Source of the DNA: Seminavis robusta
Taxonomy: Eukaryota; Bacillariophyta; Bacillariophyceae; Naviculales; Naviculaceae
Reading direction: 5' to 3'
Length of the DNA: 61,252 nt
Assembly (NCBI GenBank): GCA_903772945.1
Contig: CAICTM010000534.1
Location: 1 to 61,252, forward strand
A model generated the notes under the pieces. The model did not search any database, was not told the DNA's origin, and worked only from the letters and a program-made list of their open reading frames with translations. Shown piece by piece: positions 1 through 7,750 of this stretch. The first letter of the stretch is position 1. Every line of letters begins with the position of its first letter. A program made the position numbers and the translations under genes.

Positions 1-1126
1 TTGCTCCCTGCATCTCTTTGTCTTCCACCTGGGCTCGTGCAGAATTGCGAAAGAAACGGAGAACCGCATTCTGGAAAGCTTCAGTGGTGCCAAGCGATGG
101 GCTTTTCTTCACAGCAAACTCGAGATACATAAACACATTGCTCTCGAATAGACTGACAACAAAGTCCGGTTCGATTGCCATGTGACAAAGCGCCAATGAC
201 GCTGCTCGAAGAACATTGTCGTCGCGGTTATGCTTCTTCATATTCTCCGTTACGACCGACACCAAGTCGTCGGCTTTGTGGTGCCTTGCGAATCGCTCGA
301 GGTTGCTCTTGCTGGCCTTTGCAATGACGTGACAGGCAAACGTGAAGAGAGAGACATCGTAATCTCGGCTTCCAATCGTTTCTACCAGGTACGCCAAGTC
401 ACAGTCGCGAGCAGCCTCCAAATCGCAAAGGAAGGGCGTCGTGGCGATATGGGTAATGTCATCAAAAGTATTGTCGGGGTGGAAAAAGAGACGATGAGAA
501 CAATCCAGGGTCAGAAGCAAGGATTCATCGTTCGGACGGGACCAGTTGAATAAAGCACTGCCATTGTTGCGCGACCCATCCTGCTGGTTTTGTTGAAACT
601 TGCGAATGATTTGTTCCAACGACAGCTTCTCTTTCACAACCACCATGGCGTTGTCTGATTTGGCAGTCAATGGCAAGCTTCGAACGATGGAGAATATGTG
701 CTTGATTGTTTGTTCGTTTTCCTCTGTAAACATCATTACGTGGGCCATCCTGCGGGCCAGAAAAAGAGAGAGTTGATCGTGCCAGTCTTCTCGCAAGATA
801 GGAGTATCCTCGTGAAAGAGACAATCGCCAGGCACAAAACAACCGGGAAGCTCATCGACTGAAAACACCACTTCAATGGCGACATCATCGAGGCGATCGC
901 CTTGTTGTCGACGGTGGGCTGCACCATAGCCCCCAAAGGGGCGAATCCCGGCGCCACGGCGCATGGCCCGACTGCTTGGAGACCAAGGTTCGGCATTGAC
1001 GATGTGGCGGGACACGGCTGTCGTCTTCATCTTTTTGTTATTCATGGAAGCTGATGTAGTGAAACCAGGCTGCAGTTGGGCCGTGGGCCCTGGCATCAAG
1101 GAGGAAGGACGATTCCAGTGTGCCAT
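1..1126 (-). CDS. Armadillo-like helical-repeat protein, 3' end missing
   Basis: An uninterrupted reading frame runs on the minus strand from the ATG at 1126 to the window edge: 375 codons are visible and no stop is reached, so the C-terminus lies outside. The first ~70 residues are low-complexity and basic. The rest is rich in short amphipathic helices: residues ~130-250 contain KHIFSIVRSLPL and the final ~120 residues contain LRAASLALCHMAIEP and FQNAVLRFFRNSARAQ. That spacing of Leu, Ala and small residues suggests an ARM/HEAT-type helical repeat scaffold, but no named family was recognised. Diatom genomes hold many such proteins. I see no introns and no signal peptide. The gene is divergent from the J-domain gene, with ~850 bp between the two starts. 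Coding status is well supported by frame length; function is unknown. Confidence 0.7.
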   Translation of the reverse strand, partial: MAHWNRPSSLMPGPTAQLQPGFTTSASMNNKKMKTTAVSRHIVNAEPWSPSSRAMRRGAGIRPFGGYGAAHRRQQGDRLDDVAIEVVFSVDELPGCFVPGDCLFHEDTPILREDWHDQLSLFLARRMAHVMMFTEENEQTIKHIFSIVRSLPLTAKSDNAMVVVKEKLSLEQIIRKFQQNQQDGSRNNGSALFNWSRPNDESLLLTLDCSHRLFFHPDNTFDDITHIATTPFLCDLEAARDCDLAYLVETIGSRDYDVSLFTFACHVIAKASKSNLERFARHHKADDLVSVVTENMKKHNRDDNVLRAASLALCHMAIEPDFVVSLFESNVFMYLEFAVKKSPSLGTTEAFQNAVLRFFRNSARAQVEDKEMQGA

Positions 1127-1971
1127 CGTTTGAATTTGTGAGGAGGAAGAGAGAGGCGCCAAACTTGGGCGAGAGAAAAATAATGAAACCCGATCACGCT
1201 TCCCCTCGAACGGTTCGATTTATTTGAATGATCAATCGATTGAACCGAAATCGAATGAGCCGAATCGAATTATTCGCATCCGCCAACGAACGCGTCCCAT
1301 TGATCATGAACCTTACCACCCACGCAACCCTGAGCTTGAAACGAGAAATGCCTTGACGACACTATGAATGCATAACCCAAAAGACGCAGGAAAGCACCTT
1401 TTGAACCGTTCTCCTCTAACGCATCGTCATGTTCCTCCTTCCGCACAACGATACACCGTCGATGGTGGTGCTGCCTCTCAAGTGACGACACCGGTACGGT
1501 AGTACCGGTACAAGTAGCGGACAGCAGAGAAGTCCTTCATGTCTCACCACCAACTACCGTACCGATAGTGTCGAGTTGAGCTGGGTTACCGGAATCCAAT
1601 CCAAGAGAGCAAGCTGAAGCCACCATGTCGGTGGCAACGCTGCCTGTACCGGTACCGCCGACTGGCCAAAGATATTTTTTGCACGATTGAACCTCGACCA
1701 AACCAAACGACCCACAAAAACGAAATCAAAATGAAGATCAACATCAAATTCAAACCAAATCAAAAGGACGACCATGGCCAACGAAAACAGTGAAGAAGGC
1801 CTTCGTTTCTCGTTTTGGTTTGATTTGATGTTTCCAGTCATAGTTTTTGAAATGATGTGACGCTGAACCCAAGCTTTGGGTAACACTCATAATCTCAGGT
1901 TCTTTGTTGATCAACAAGCTGTCTATCGCTCCCTGATCATTTCCTACATCTCGTTCATCAATTCATCCATC
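1127..1971. other. Divergent intergenic region
   Basis: This shared upstream region separates the ARM-like gene (minus) from the J-domain gene (plus). It holds a TTCGA-rich stretch (~1200-1275), two exact copies of the palindrome GTACCGGTAC (1502-1511 and 1646-1655), and an imperfect inverted repeat with arms 1741-1760 and 1814-1831. No gene was seen. Confidence 0.6.
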
Positions 1972-2883
1972 ATGCCCAACTGGAGCTACGCTTTCGACCC
2001 CAATCGATATGATCCATCTCACGACGCCTATACAATCTTGAAAGCCCCCTCCGAATGCACGGATCGTGAACTCAAGCTACAGTTTCGCAGAAGTGCCCTC
2101 GAGTGCCACCCGGACAAGAGCAACGCCCCAGATGCAACTGCAAGGTTCCAATATCTCAACAACGCTTGGGAGATGCTGAAGACTCATCGTGCAAGCTACG
2201 ATATCAGCCGCAATGCCTACCTGCGAATCCGTCGTCACCAAGAAGAAGAACTCCGTCGTCAACGAGAAGCAGAACAGATTCGCCGTCAATGGGAAGAGCA
2301 GCTGCGCCGTCAGCGGGAAGAGGAAGAGCGTCGTCAGCGGGAAGCGGAAGAGCGCCGTGAAAGAGAAGAACAGCTACGCCGTCAGTGGGAAGAGCGGCTA
2401 CGTCGTCTACGAGAAGAACAGATTCGCCGTCAGCGGGAAGAGGAAGAGCGCCGTCGTGGGGATGAGTTGCGCCGTCAGCAAGAAGAAGAAAAAATCCGCC
2501 GCGAGCAGGAAGAGATACGCCGCGTTGAGCGTGAGATGGAAGTGATACGCCGCCGTCGGGAAGAGATTCTCCGTTGGGAAGAGCTGCGCTGCCGTGAGCT
2601 GGAAGAGCAAGAACGGCAAAAGCAGCAAGCTATGCGACCAAATCCTACAGGTACGAACGATTGCGACTATGTACCGCCTCGACGAACCCAGCCCAGTCGA
2701 GAAGCCAAGTCTCGGAACTTCTCCTACACATACGGGTGCAGCGAGAGCGAGAGTGAAATTGACAATGATAGCGTCATTGTCAGTGATAGTGATATCGGTA
2801 GCAGTGATAGCGAGAGCAAGAGTGGATGCCACAGTGATGTCATTGACAGTGATAGTGACAGCGATGGCTATGGAGAGTCTTAG
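1972..2883 (+). CDS. J-domain (DnaJ-like) co-chaperone with charged coiled coil and acidic Ser tail
   Basis: 303 residues from the ATG at 1972. The frame stays open upstream, but only through a non-ATG start, so 1972 is chosen. Residues ~18-78 form a J domain: DAYTILKAP replaces the usual DYYxxLG opening, the HPD motif is at 46-48 (ECHPDKSN), and the helix IV region is YLNNAWEMLK. J domains stimulate the ATPase of Hsp70 partners through HPD. Residues ~80-225 are almost pure Glu/Arg/Gln in a repeated REEEERRQRE pattern, predicted as a long charged coiled coil. The last ~60 residues alternate Asp/Ser (SDSDSDS type), resembling casein kinase II substrate tails. There is no signal peptide or membrane segment, so a cytosolic or nuclear site is likely. 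Single exon. The family call is firm; the client is unknown. Confidence 0.85.
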   Translation: MPNWSYAFDPNRYDPSHDAYTILKAPSECTDRELKLQFRRSALECHPDKSNAPDATARFQYLNNAWEMLKTHRASYDISRNAYLRIRRHQEEELRRQREAEQIRRQWEEQLRRQREEEERRQREAEERREREEQLRRQWEERLRRLREEQIRRQREEEERRRGDELRRQQEEEKIRREQEEIRRVEREMEVIRRRREEILRWEELRCRELEEQERQKQQAMRPNPTGTNDCDYVPPRRTQPSREAKSRNFSYTYGCSESESEIDNDSVIVSDSDIGSSDSESKSGCHSDVIDSDSDSDGYGES

Positions 2884-3000
2884 GACCATGGAGGTTGCAG
2901 CCCTGGAATACATTTACATGTACCGAATTGGTTAGAAAGCGTAACTTGCAAACTAGTACCAGATCTTATCAATGTATCCTCGCGCACACTAGCATAGATA

Positions 3001-4512
3001 TCACCCAAATCTAATCTGCAGGCCATCCCTAGGAAAGAATCCAGGTGTGTAGCTTTGCTTCAGGTTCTGGTCTTCTCGGAGCTTCCAATCATACTTCTCT
3101 ACAAGCTTTCCGCACATGGTCTTGAGCTCCAAGGCAGCCAAGTAACGACCTGGACACATGCGTGGCCCAGTTCCAAAGGCAGCGGAACCACTGACCACAG
3201 CATCTTTCTCTCCTGAAGCCTCTGATGCAAATGTATCCCAGCAAGTGTTTTTGTCATGTTTTGAAGCCAAGGCCCCCGCAAAGCCATAGACTACCAGCCA
3301 ACCAGCTGGAATGTCGTAGTCGCGGATTGTAAGTTGTTGCTTGGTCAGTCTCATACTAAAGGGAGCCGGCGGATATGCTTGCAACACAAGGTCGACAAAG
3401 CGCTCCACTTCCTGAGGACCCTTCTTTAGAGTTTCCTTGAGTTGGGGGTGCAGTGACAAGGTCAACCACATGGATGTCGCAGCACTAGCATCTGACCCTG
3501 CGAAAACCAGTGTCAGCACATTGTCCATAATTTCTTGGTCCGACAGTTGTTTCCCTGTTTCTTCGTCCACTGTGGACACCAAACGTCCCAGCAAGGAGTC
3601 ATCTCCTTTGGATGCACGCGCTTGTTCCATCAAGGGAGTCATGGTGGCAACAATCCGTTCGCGGGCTCTCATCGCCTTGGCGGCGGTAGACCAAGGAATG
3701 AATGTCAATGGTGCCGCCAGGAGCCCTTTGCTCCAAGTGGTCAAGTCTTCCGCGAGACCGGGTGGTACTTTGCTGGATTTCCCCAAGAGAATTTGAAGGG
3801 CAATGGAAATGAAGAAGGACCTCAGATGCGGAACCAACTCAAAGTGTCCATCCTCATCGATGGTTTTTTCAACAGTGGAAAGAGTATTGAGAAATTCGTC
3901 CATGGCTTGATCAATGATGGGTTCGTAGACAGTTGTCATCAAGTTTAGCGACAAACTGGGTTGAATCAATCGGCGCAACTGATCATGGGCCTCTCCCGAC
4001 TGCACAAGGAGCGAGTTGGGTCCAAACAACGATTGATGATGGGGCGGAAAGAAGGCTTCGGTGCCTTTGGTTGACCTGGTACGACCCTCTTCCTTGCCCA
4101 TCAGTGTCAATGTTTCTTCGCTGGTGACAAAGACAGTCGGTTTGCCAAAGATGTTTGTCTTGAAGATATCTCCATACTGGTTGGTGCGCCTGGTCTGGTA
4201 GGAACCCATTGTCTTGGGGTTTAATAGTCGCAGGGAATCATCAAACAGGAAGGAAATGAAGCGAGGGGTCCTTCTTCCAGGAGGCAATCGCATTGGCGAG
4301 GTGTTGGCGTCATTGTCTTCGGATGTAACACTGGCAAATCGGTTGGATGACAGGGGCGAGGTCTCTCCTGGCAATTGCACGTCATGGCGGCTCAAAGGAA
4401 GAACAAAGCAATGGGCAGGGGTTGCCCAGAGAAGTGCAAAAGAGCAGATCAATCCATACATCTTGCTGTTGTCTTTCTTGCGGAATAATGAGCTGATGGA
4501 TCTTCTATGCAT
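3001..4512 (-). CDS. Cytochrome P450 with plastid-type presequence, lacking the ExxR motif
   Basis: 503 residues, single exon, ATG at 4512 (a second in-frame ATG at 4461 would start directly at the signal peptide). Residues ~19-36 read MYGLICSFALLWATPAHC|F. The hydrophobic run followed by Phe at the predicted cleavage site matches the diatom ASAFAP-type plastid import signal. P450 landmarks: I-helix LVFAGSDASAAT and the heme-ligand loop FGTGPRMCPG with its Cys. The overall pattern (YDIPAGW, C-terminal YDWKLREDQN) resembles CYP26/CYP120-type proteins. The K-helix region reads DLVLQAYPPAP where the near-invariant ExxR should precede the PP, and no PERF motif is evident, so the usual E-R-R triad is missing. 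P450s are heme monooxygenases; some atypical classes isomerise or rearrange substrates. The substrate cannot be inferred. Confidence 0.88.
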   Translation of the reverse strand: MHRRSISSLFRKKDNSKMYGLICSFALLWATPAHCFVLPLSRHDVQLPGETSPLSSNRFASVTSEDNDANTSPMRLPPGRRTPRFISFLFDDSLRLLNPKTMGSYQTRRTNQYGDIFKTNIFGKPTVFVTSEETLTLMGKEEGRTRSTKGTEAFFPPHHQSLFGPNSLLVQSGEAHDQLRRLIQPSLSLNLMTTVYEPIIDQAMDEFLNTLSTVEKTIDEDGHFELVPHLRSFFISIALQILLGKSSKVPPGLAEDLTTWSKGLLAAPLTFIPWSTAAKAMRARERIVATMTPLMEQARASKGDDSLLGRLVSTVDEETGKQLSDQEIMDNVLTLVFAGSDASAATSMWLTLSLHPQLKETLKKGPQEVERFVDLVLQAYPPAPFSMRLTKQQLTIRDYDIPAGWLVVYGFAGALASKHDKNTCWDTFASEASGEKDAVVSGSAAFGTGPRMCPGRYLAALELKTMCGKLVEKYDWKLREDQNLKQSYTPGFFPRDGLQIRFG

Positions 4513-4967
4513 TCAGATGGTAACGTTCTGTTGTCTCCTGACGGCGGTGCCTGTACGGTACAAGGATCTTCCAGGTTGGATCGTGGCGATCATGAGGGAA
4601 GCTCTGTCAGGAACACTGTGGAGACGCACAGTCTGACAGTCTGACGTCATGATAAGCTCGCAAAGCGGCTTGCTGCTGTTTACCAATTTGGGTAAGGGTG
4701 ACTCGACTCATTCATGGCCTGGACGCTTCCCACGTGTCATGAAGAAAAATGAGGCTCATCAGACGCACAACATGTTCATCTCCACATCAATAGACGGAAG
4801 ATTCCATCATGCGATTCTATTCTGTACTACTTTCACAGCCACGAGTATCACCACGTAGCAATCATGAAACAGACAGATTCGAAGCTGAAGCCTGAAGGTA
4901 TAGGTTGGGACACAAAATAATCCCCTGTACCATCCCAGCATCGAGAGCACCACGCAGAAGTGCCACG
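4513..4967. other. Divergent promoter region with a CRE-like palindrome
   Basis: This region lies between the P450 start (minus) and the Mpv17-family start (plus). It contains TGACGTCA at 4642-4649. No further gene was seen. Confidence 0.55.
4642..4649. promoter_or_regulatory. CRE-like palindrome TGACGTCA
   Basis: An exact TGACGTCA lies 130 bp upstream of the P450 ATG and 319 bp upstream of the Mpv17-family ATG. Elements with TGACGT cores are reported to mediate CO2/cAMP responses of plastid carbonic anhydrase genes in Phaeodactylum. Whether this site is used is inference. Confidence 0.3.
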
Positions 4968-5885
4968 ATGGTAAGCCGTAGAATATCCTCTGCCATCAGC
5001 CTGTGCTTCGCCATTTTGATATCGGCGGCCGAGGGGACAACCTCGTCCATCCATGGCACAACCGCAGAGTCTGACAGTCTGCTCGTTTTGGAGCCTCTAG
5101 TCTGCTCCTCCAAAGTGTTCGACCTCTCAACTTCAAATGGCACCACATTTTCCCCTAGCAACGCTACATTTGTATGTACACATGACGATGCTGAAGCACC
5201 AAGAATACGGACCCTCTTGGGACAAGTGGGCAGTTGGTACAGTGCATCCTTAGAGTCCAATCCAATATTGACAAAAGCGACCACAGCGGCAGCAATGGGG
5301 GCATGTGGGGATATCTTTGCTCAAATGGTAGAAGCCTGGTCGGTAGGATTTGTCTTTCACTGGAGTGATCTGCACTTGCGACGAATCTTTGCCGTTGCGG
5401 CAGAAGGAATGTTTATTTCCGGCCCCCTCATGCATCTCTCTTATGAACTATTGGAACAACACTTTCCTGTGTTTGCCGATGATGAAGCGGACACCAACTC
5501 CACGGAATATTCCTCCTGGTTCATGGTCCTTTGTCAAGTCTTGGTGGATGCCATTGTCATGGATTCTGTCTTTGTGGCCACTGTTATTGCCGCCACTGCC
5601 GTGCTGGAGGGGCGAGGCAGAGATCTCATCAATGAATTGAAAGCAACCTACATTGCCGCCGTCAAAGCCTCATGGATCTCGTCCCTGTGCTGGAGCCCCG
5701 TGCAACTCTTGTCATTCAAATACGTTCCCTTGCAATTCCGAGTGGCTGCCGTGAATCTTCAGGATATTGCATGGACAGCTACAATCAGCTTCGTGGCACA
5801 TCGATGTCACAATCAGCACCGTACTATCATTTCCCAAACCAAGTGCCAAACCGACAAGCAAGCAGAACAAGATCGCAAAAGATGA
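4968..5885 (+). CDS. Mpv17/PMP22 family membrane protein
   Basis: 305 residues from the ATG at 4968; upstream in-frame sequence has only a non-ATG start. The N-terminus (MVSRRISSAISLCFAILIS) looks like a signal peptide, followed by a ~70-residue Ser/Thr-rich stretch not typical of the family. Family landmarks follow: W-Y-x-x-S-L-x-S-N-P-I-L-T-K near residues 90-105, then ACGDIFAQ, a DLHLRRIFAVAAEGMF segment, and the C-terminal signature WSPVQLLSFKYVPLQFR followed by NLQDIAWTATISF. Mpv17 proteins are four-helix inner mitochondrial, peroxisomal or plastid membrane proteins, some acting as channels. The long presequence favours entry into the secretory route or plastid, but that is inference. 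The last ~25 residues are hydrophilic. Single exon, divergent from the P450. Confidence 0.88.
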   Translation: MVSRRISSAISLCFAILISAAEGTTSSIHGTTAESDSLLVLEPLVCSSKVFDLSTSNGTTFSPSNATFVCTHDDAEAPRIRTLLGQVGSWYSASLESNPILTKATTAAAMGACGDIFAQMVEAWSVGFVFHWSDLHLRRIFAVAAEGMFISGPLMHLSYELLEQHFPVFADDEADTNSTEYSSWFMVLCQVLVDAIVMDSVFVATVIAATAVLEGRGRDLINELKATYIAAVKASWISSLCWSPVQLLSFKYVPLQFRVAAVNLQDIAWTATISFVAHRCHNQHRTIISQTKCQTDKQAEQDRKR

Positions 5886-6357
5886 TCGAGTCAAGCTCTG
5901 TATTAGTAGAGCGAACGGCAGCCCTTCCGTGTAACAAATAACTCTCATATTGATTAGACGGTGTACGTCCAGATCAACTCCTTCCCTTTCTCTTTGCCTG
6001 GCCATTACAGCGGCAGGACAAGCTCCTGCGACAGCCCACCCGAGGGGAGCATGCCTCCTACTAGCATGCCTTAGAATATAGCGATGTGCTGATCCATGCA
6101 TTTTGGTGTGCTTGTTCTACTACCGGTATGTTGCCGTTGATGGTGGACACAGCAGGTTCATGATTAGGAGAAAGATGCGGTAAATAATCTCCTTAAACTG
6201 AGATAGATCATGGAATATTCTATGAGGTGTGTACTTGATCTGCGTATCATCTCGTATCATTCAACACTTTCAAAAATGAGCACAGCGTTCTTCAAGCAAC
6301 CACTAAATGTCCTTATAGCCCACAATAATATACGAAATGAATGATTCAATCCACCCA
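5886..6357. other. Intergenic, no gene seen
   Basis: The 3' ends of the Mpv17-family gene and the small membrane-protein gene converge here. Apart from AT-rich stretches suited to 3' UTRs, nothing was recognised. Confidence 0.6.
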
Positions 6358-6771
6358 TTAACTGGGTTTGGTCTTGGCCTTGTCCGACGTAAAAATTCCC
6401 GGTTCCATAAAATGCACAATAGTTCCAAGACTGGTAAGAACCGCCAAAGAGGCACTCACAGTTAAAGTATATCCACGAACAAAATCACTGTAGGCAATGG
6501 TACAAAACATGATGGTTTCTTGGCAAATGACGATGCCACGATAATGTGCATCTTCAGCAAGGACTCCCATGGTGCAGCCAATTAACATTATCCCATGCAG
6601 CATTCCCACAACATTCAACAGGTGCTCTTCAAAAGCCGAAAATTCATGGTCGGGCGGCACAACACCGGCATCCACCATGCCTTTGCCCATATTGCCCGAA
6701 ATGGCAACAAGAGTCATGACAGCATGCAATAGCCCCAGGAGGGGGAGAATTCCATGTTTCAACAATCCCAT
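6358..6771 (-). CDS. Small four-helix membrane protein of unknown function
   Basis: 137 residues from the ATG at 6771 (MGLLKHGILPLL). The frame is open further upstream, but only from a non-ATG codon. Four hydrophobic segments are visible: ~8-28 (ILPLLGLLHAVMTLVAISG), ~50-70 (VVGMLHGIMLIGCTMGVLA), ~78-96 and ~102-122. A short loop between helices 1 and 2 carries VPPDHEFSAFEEH. The C-terminus is short and basic (SDKAKTKPS). No catalytic motif or family signature was recognised. The length and four-helix plan recall small DUF membrane proteins of algae. There is no cleavable signal peptide distinct from helix 1. Single exon. Confidence 0.65.
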   Translation of the reverse strand: MGLLKHGILPLLGLLHAVMTLVAISGNMGKGMVDAGVVPPDHEFSAFEEHLLNVVGMLHGIMLIGCTMGVLAEDAHYRGIVICQETIMFCTIAYSDFVRGYTLTVSASLAVLTSLGTIVHFMEPGIFTSDKAKTKPS

Positions 6772-7049
6772 GCTTGTTACTGTTTCCTTTTCTTGGTTGA
6801 AACCTGACCGTGTTCTGTGGAAGATTCGATGCGTTGGATGCAAAGTCTTGTGAGGGATGGAGGGAAAGAAAAGGGGCCAGGGATTGTCGTTCCTCGCGTC
6901 TTGGTCGTGGTTGTTTCAATCAAAGTCTCGGTCTATCTTTGTTCTGTGGTTGTGAGATTGATATCCTTCTTCCGCTCTCAAGCACCAGCAACAGGAGTGT
7001 TGCACAGACTGTGGACTGATCGAAGATCGCATTCTGTTCATTTGACTCG

Positions 7050-7300
7050 CCTCGCTACCGGTACCGTATCCCTACCGTACCGTACCGGTATGCAGCATTT
7101 CCATGCAGGCATGGAGGGGTACCGGTACAGAACCGGTACCTACCAGTACATGTATCGGTACAGTCGTACGGTAAGGTAAAATAAGAGTTCTCGTGTCCTT
7201 GGATCTTCGAGCGGTACCGGTACAAGCAGGTTCGCGTTTGTCAACTTAGTTAGATGACCACTGTACACTGTACCGGTACGATACTACAGTATGGTACAGT
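7050..7300. repeat. Cluster of ACCGGTAC palindromes
   Basis: Within about 250 bp the palindrome GTACCGGTAC occurs three times exactly, with many near copies (for example ctaccggtaccg and gtatcggtac). This is the densest cluster in the window and lies between two divergent genes. Confidence 0.7.
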
Positions 7301-7444
7301 CGTATCAGAGCTCTACCGAGGATCGAGGGAGCTCACATTTATTTTGAGAGGAGCAAGTTCCAAAGCTCTGCCTTAACCACCTTGACGGCTTAACGTTTCG
7401 GAAGGCTTTCGCATGACTGAATGTCGGTGGCACCACTTTTACAT

Positions 7445-7452
7445 TGACGTCA
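7445..7452. promoter_or_regulatory. CRE-like palindrome TGACGTCA
   Basis: An exact TGACGTCA lies about 300 bp upstream of the LRR gene ATG. It is a candidate bZIP-type site by sequence only. Confidence 0.25.
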
Positions 7453-7750
7453 TCCATGGCCGGGCAGGTCCTCATCACTGTTACTGTCACTGTCACTTTT
7501 CAAGTCGTGCTGTTGTTTAGGATCCAGCCCGGGCAAACCTTGAGAAAGGACAATGACTTGCTTTCATGAACGCCAACTCCCGAGTGTGGGTGTGTTGTTG
7601 GCGAGGTGCTGACGATCTACATCCGTATGAGAGAGGATCCAAAGGCCAGAAAGCAAAGGCCGAAGCTTCTCACAGAACCATTTCAATACTCCAGATTCTG
7701 AGGCGACACACATCACCCTTTCCATCCCGTCCCGTCCATTCGAAATACCA

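Larger units (their letters stand above)
6772..7750. other. Divergent intergenic region rich in GTACCGGTAC palindromes
   Basis: Between the small membrane-protein gene and the LRR gene. It contains three exact GTACCGGTAC sites (7119-7128, 7214-7223, 7270-7279), many one-off variants from ~7050, and a TGACGTCA at 7445-7452. No gene was recognised. Confidence 0.6.

Noticed and set aside
525..996. Overlapping minus-strand ORFs 525-842 and 736-996
   Set aside because: They are alternate frames of the long ARM-like gene, which stays open from 1126 to the edge.
2407..2913. 168-codon minus-strand ORF over the J-domain gene
   Set aside because: It is a shadow frame of the GAG/CGN repeat; the plus frame has the HPD motif.
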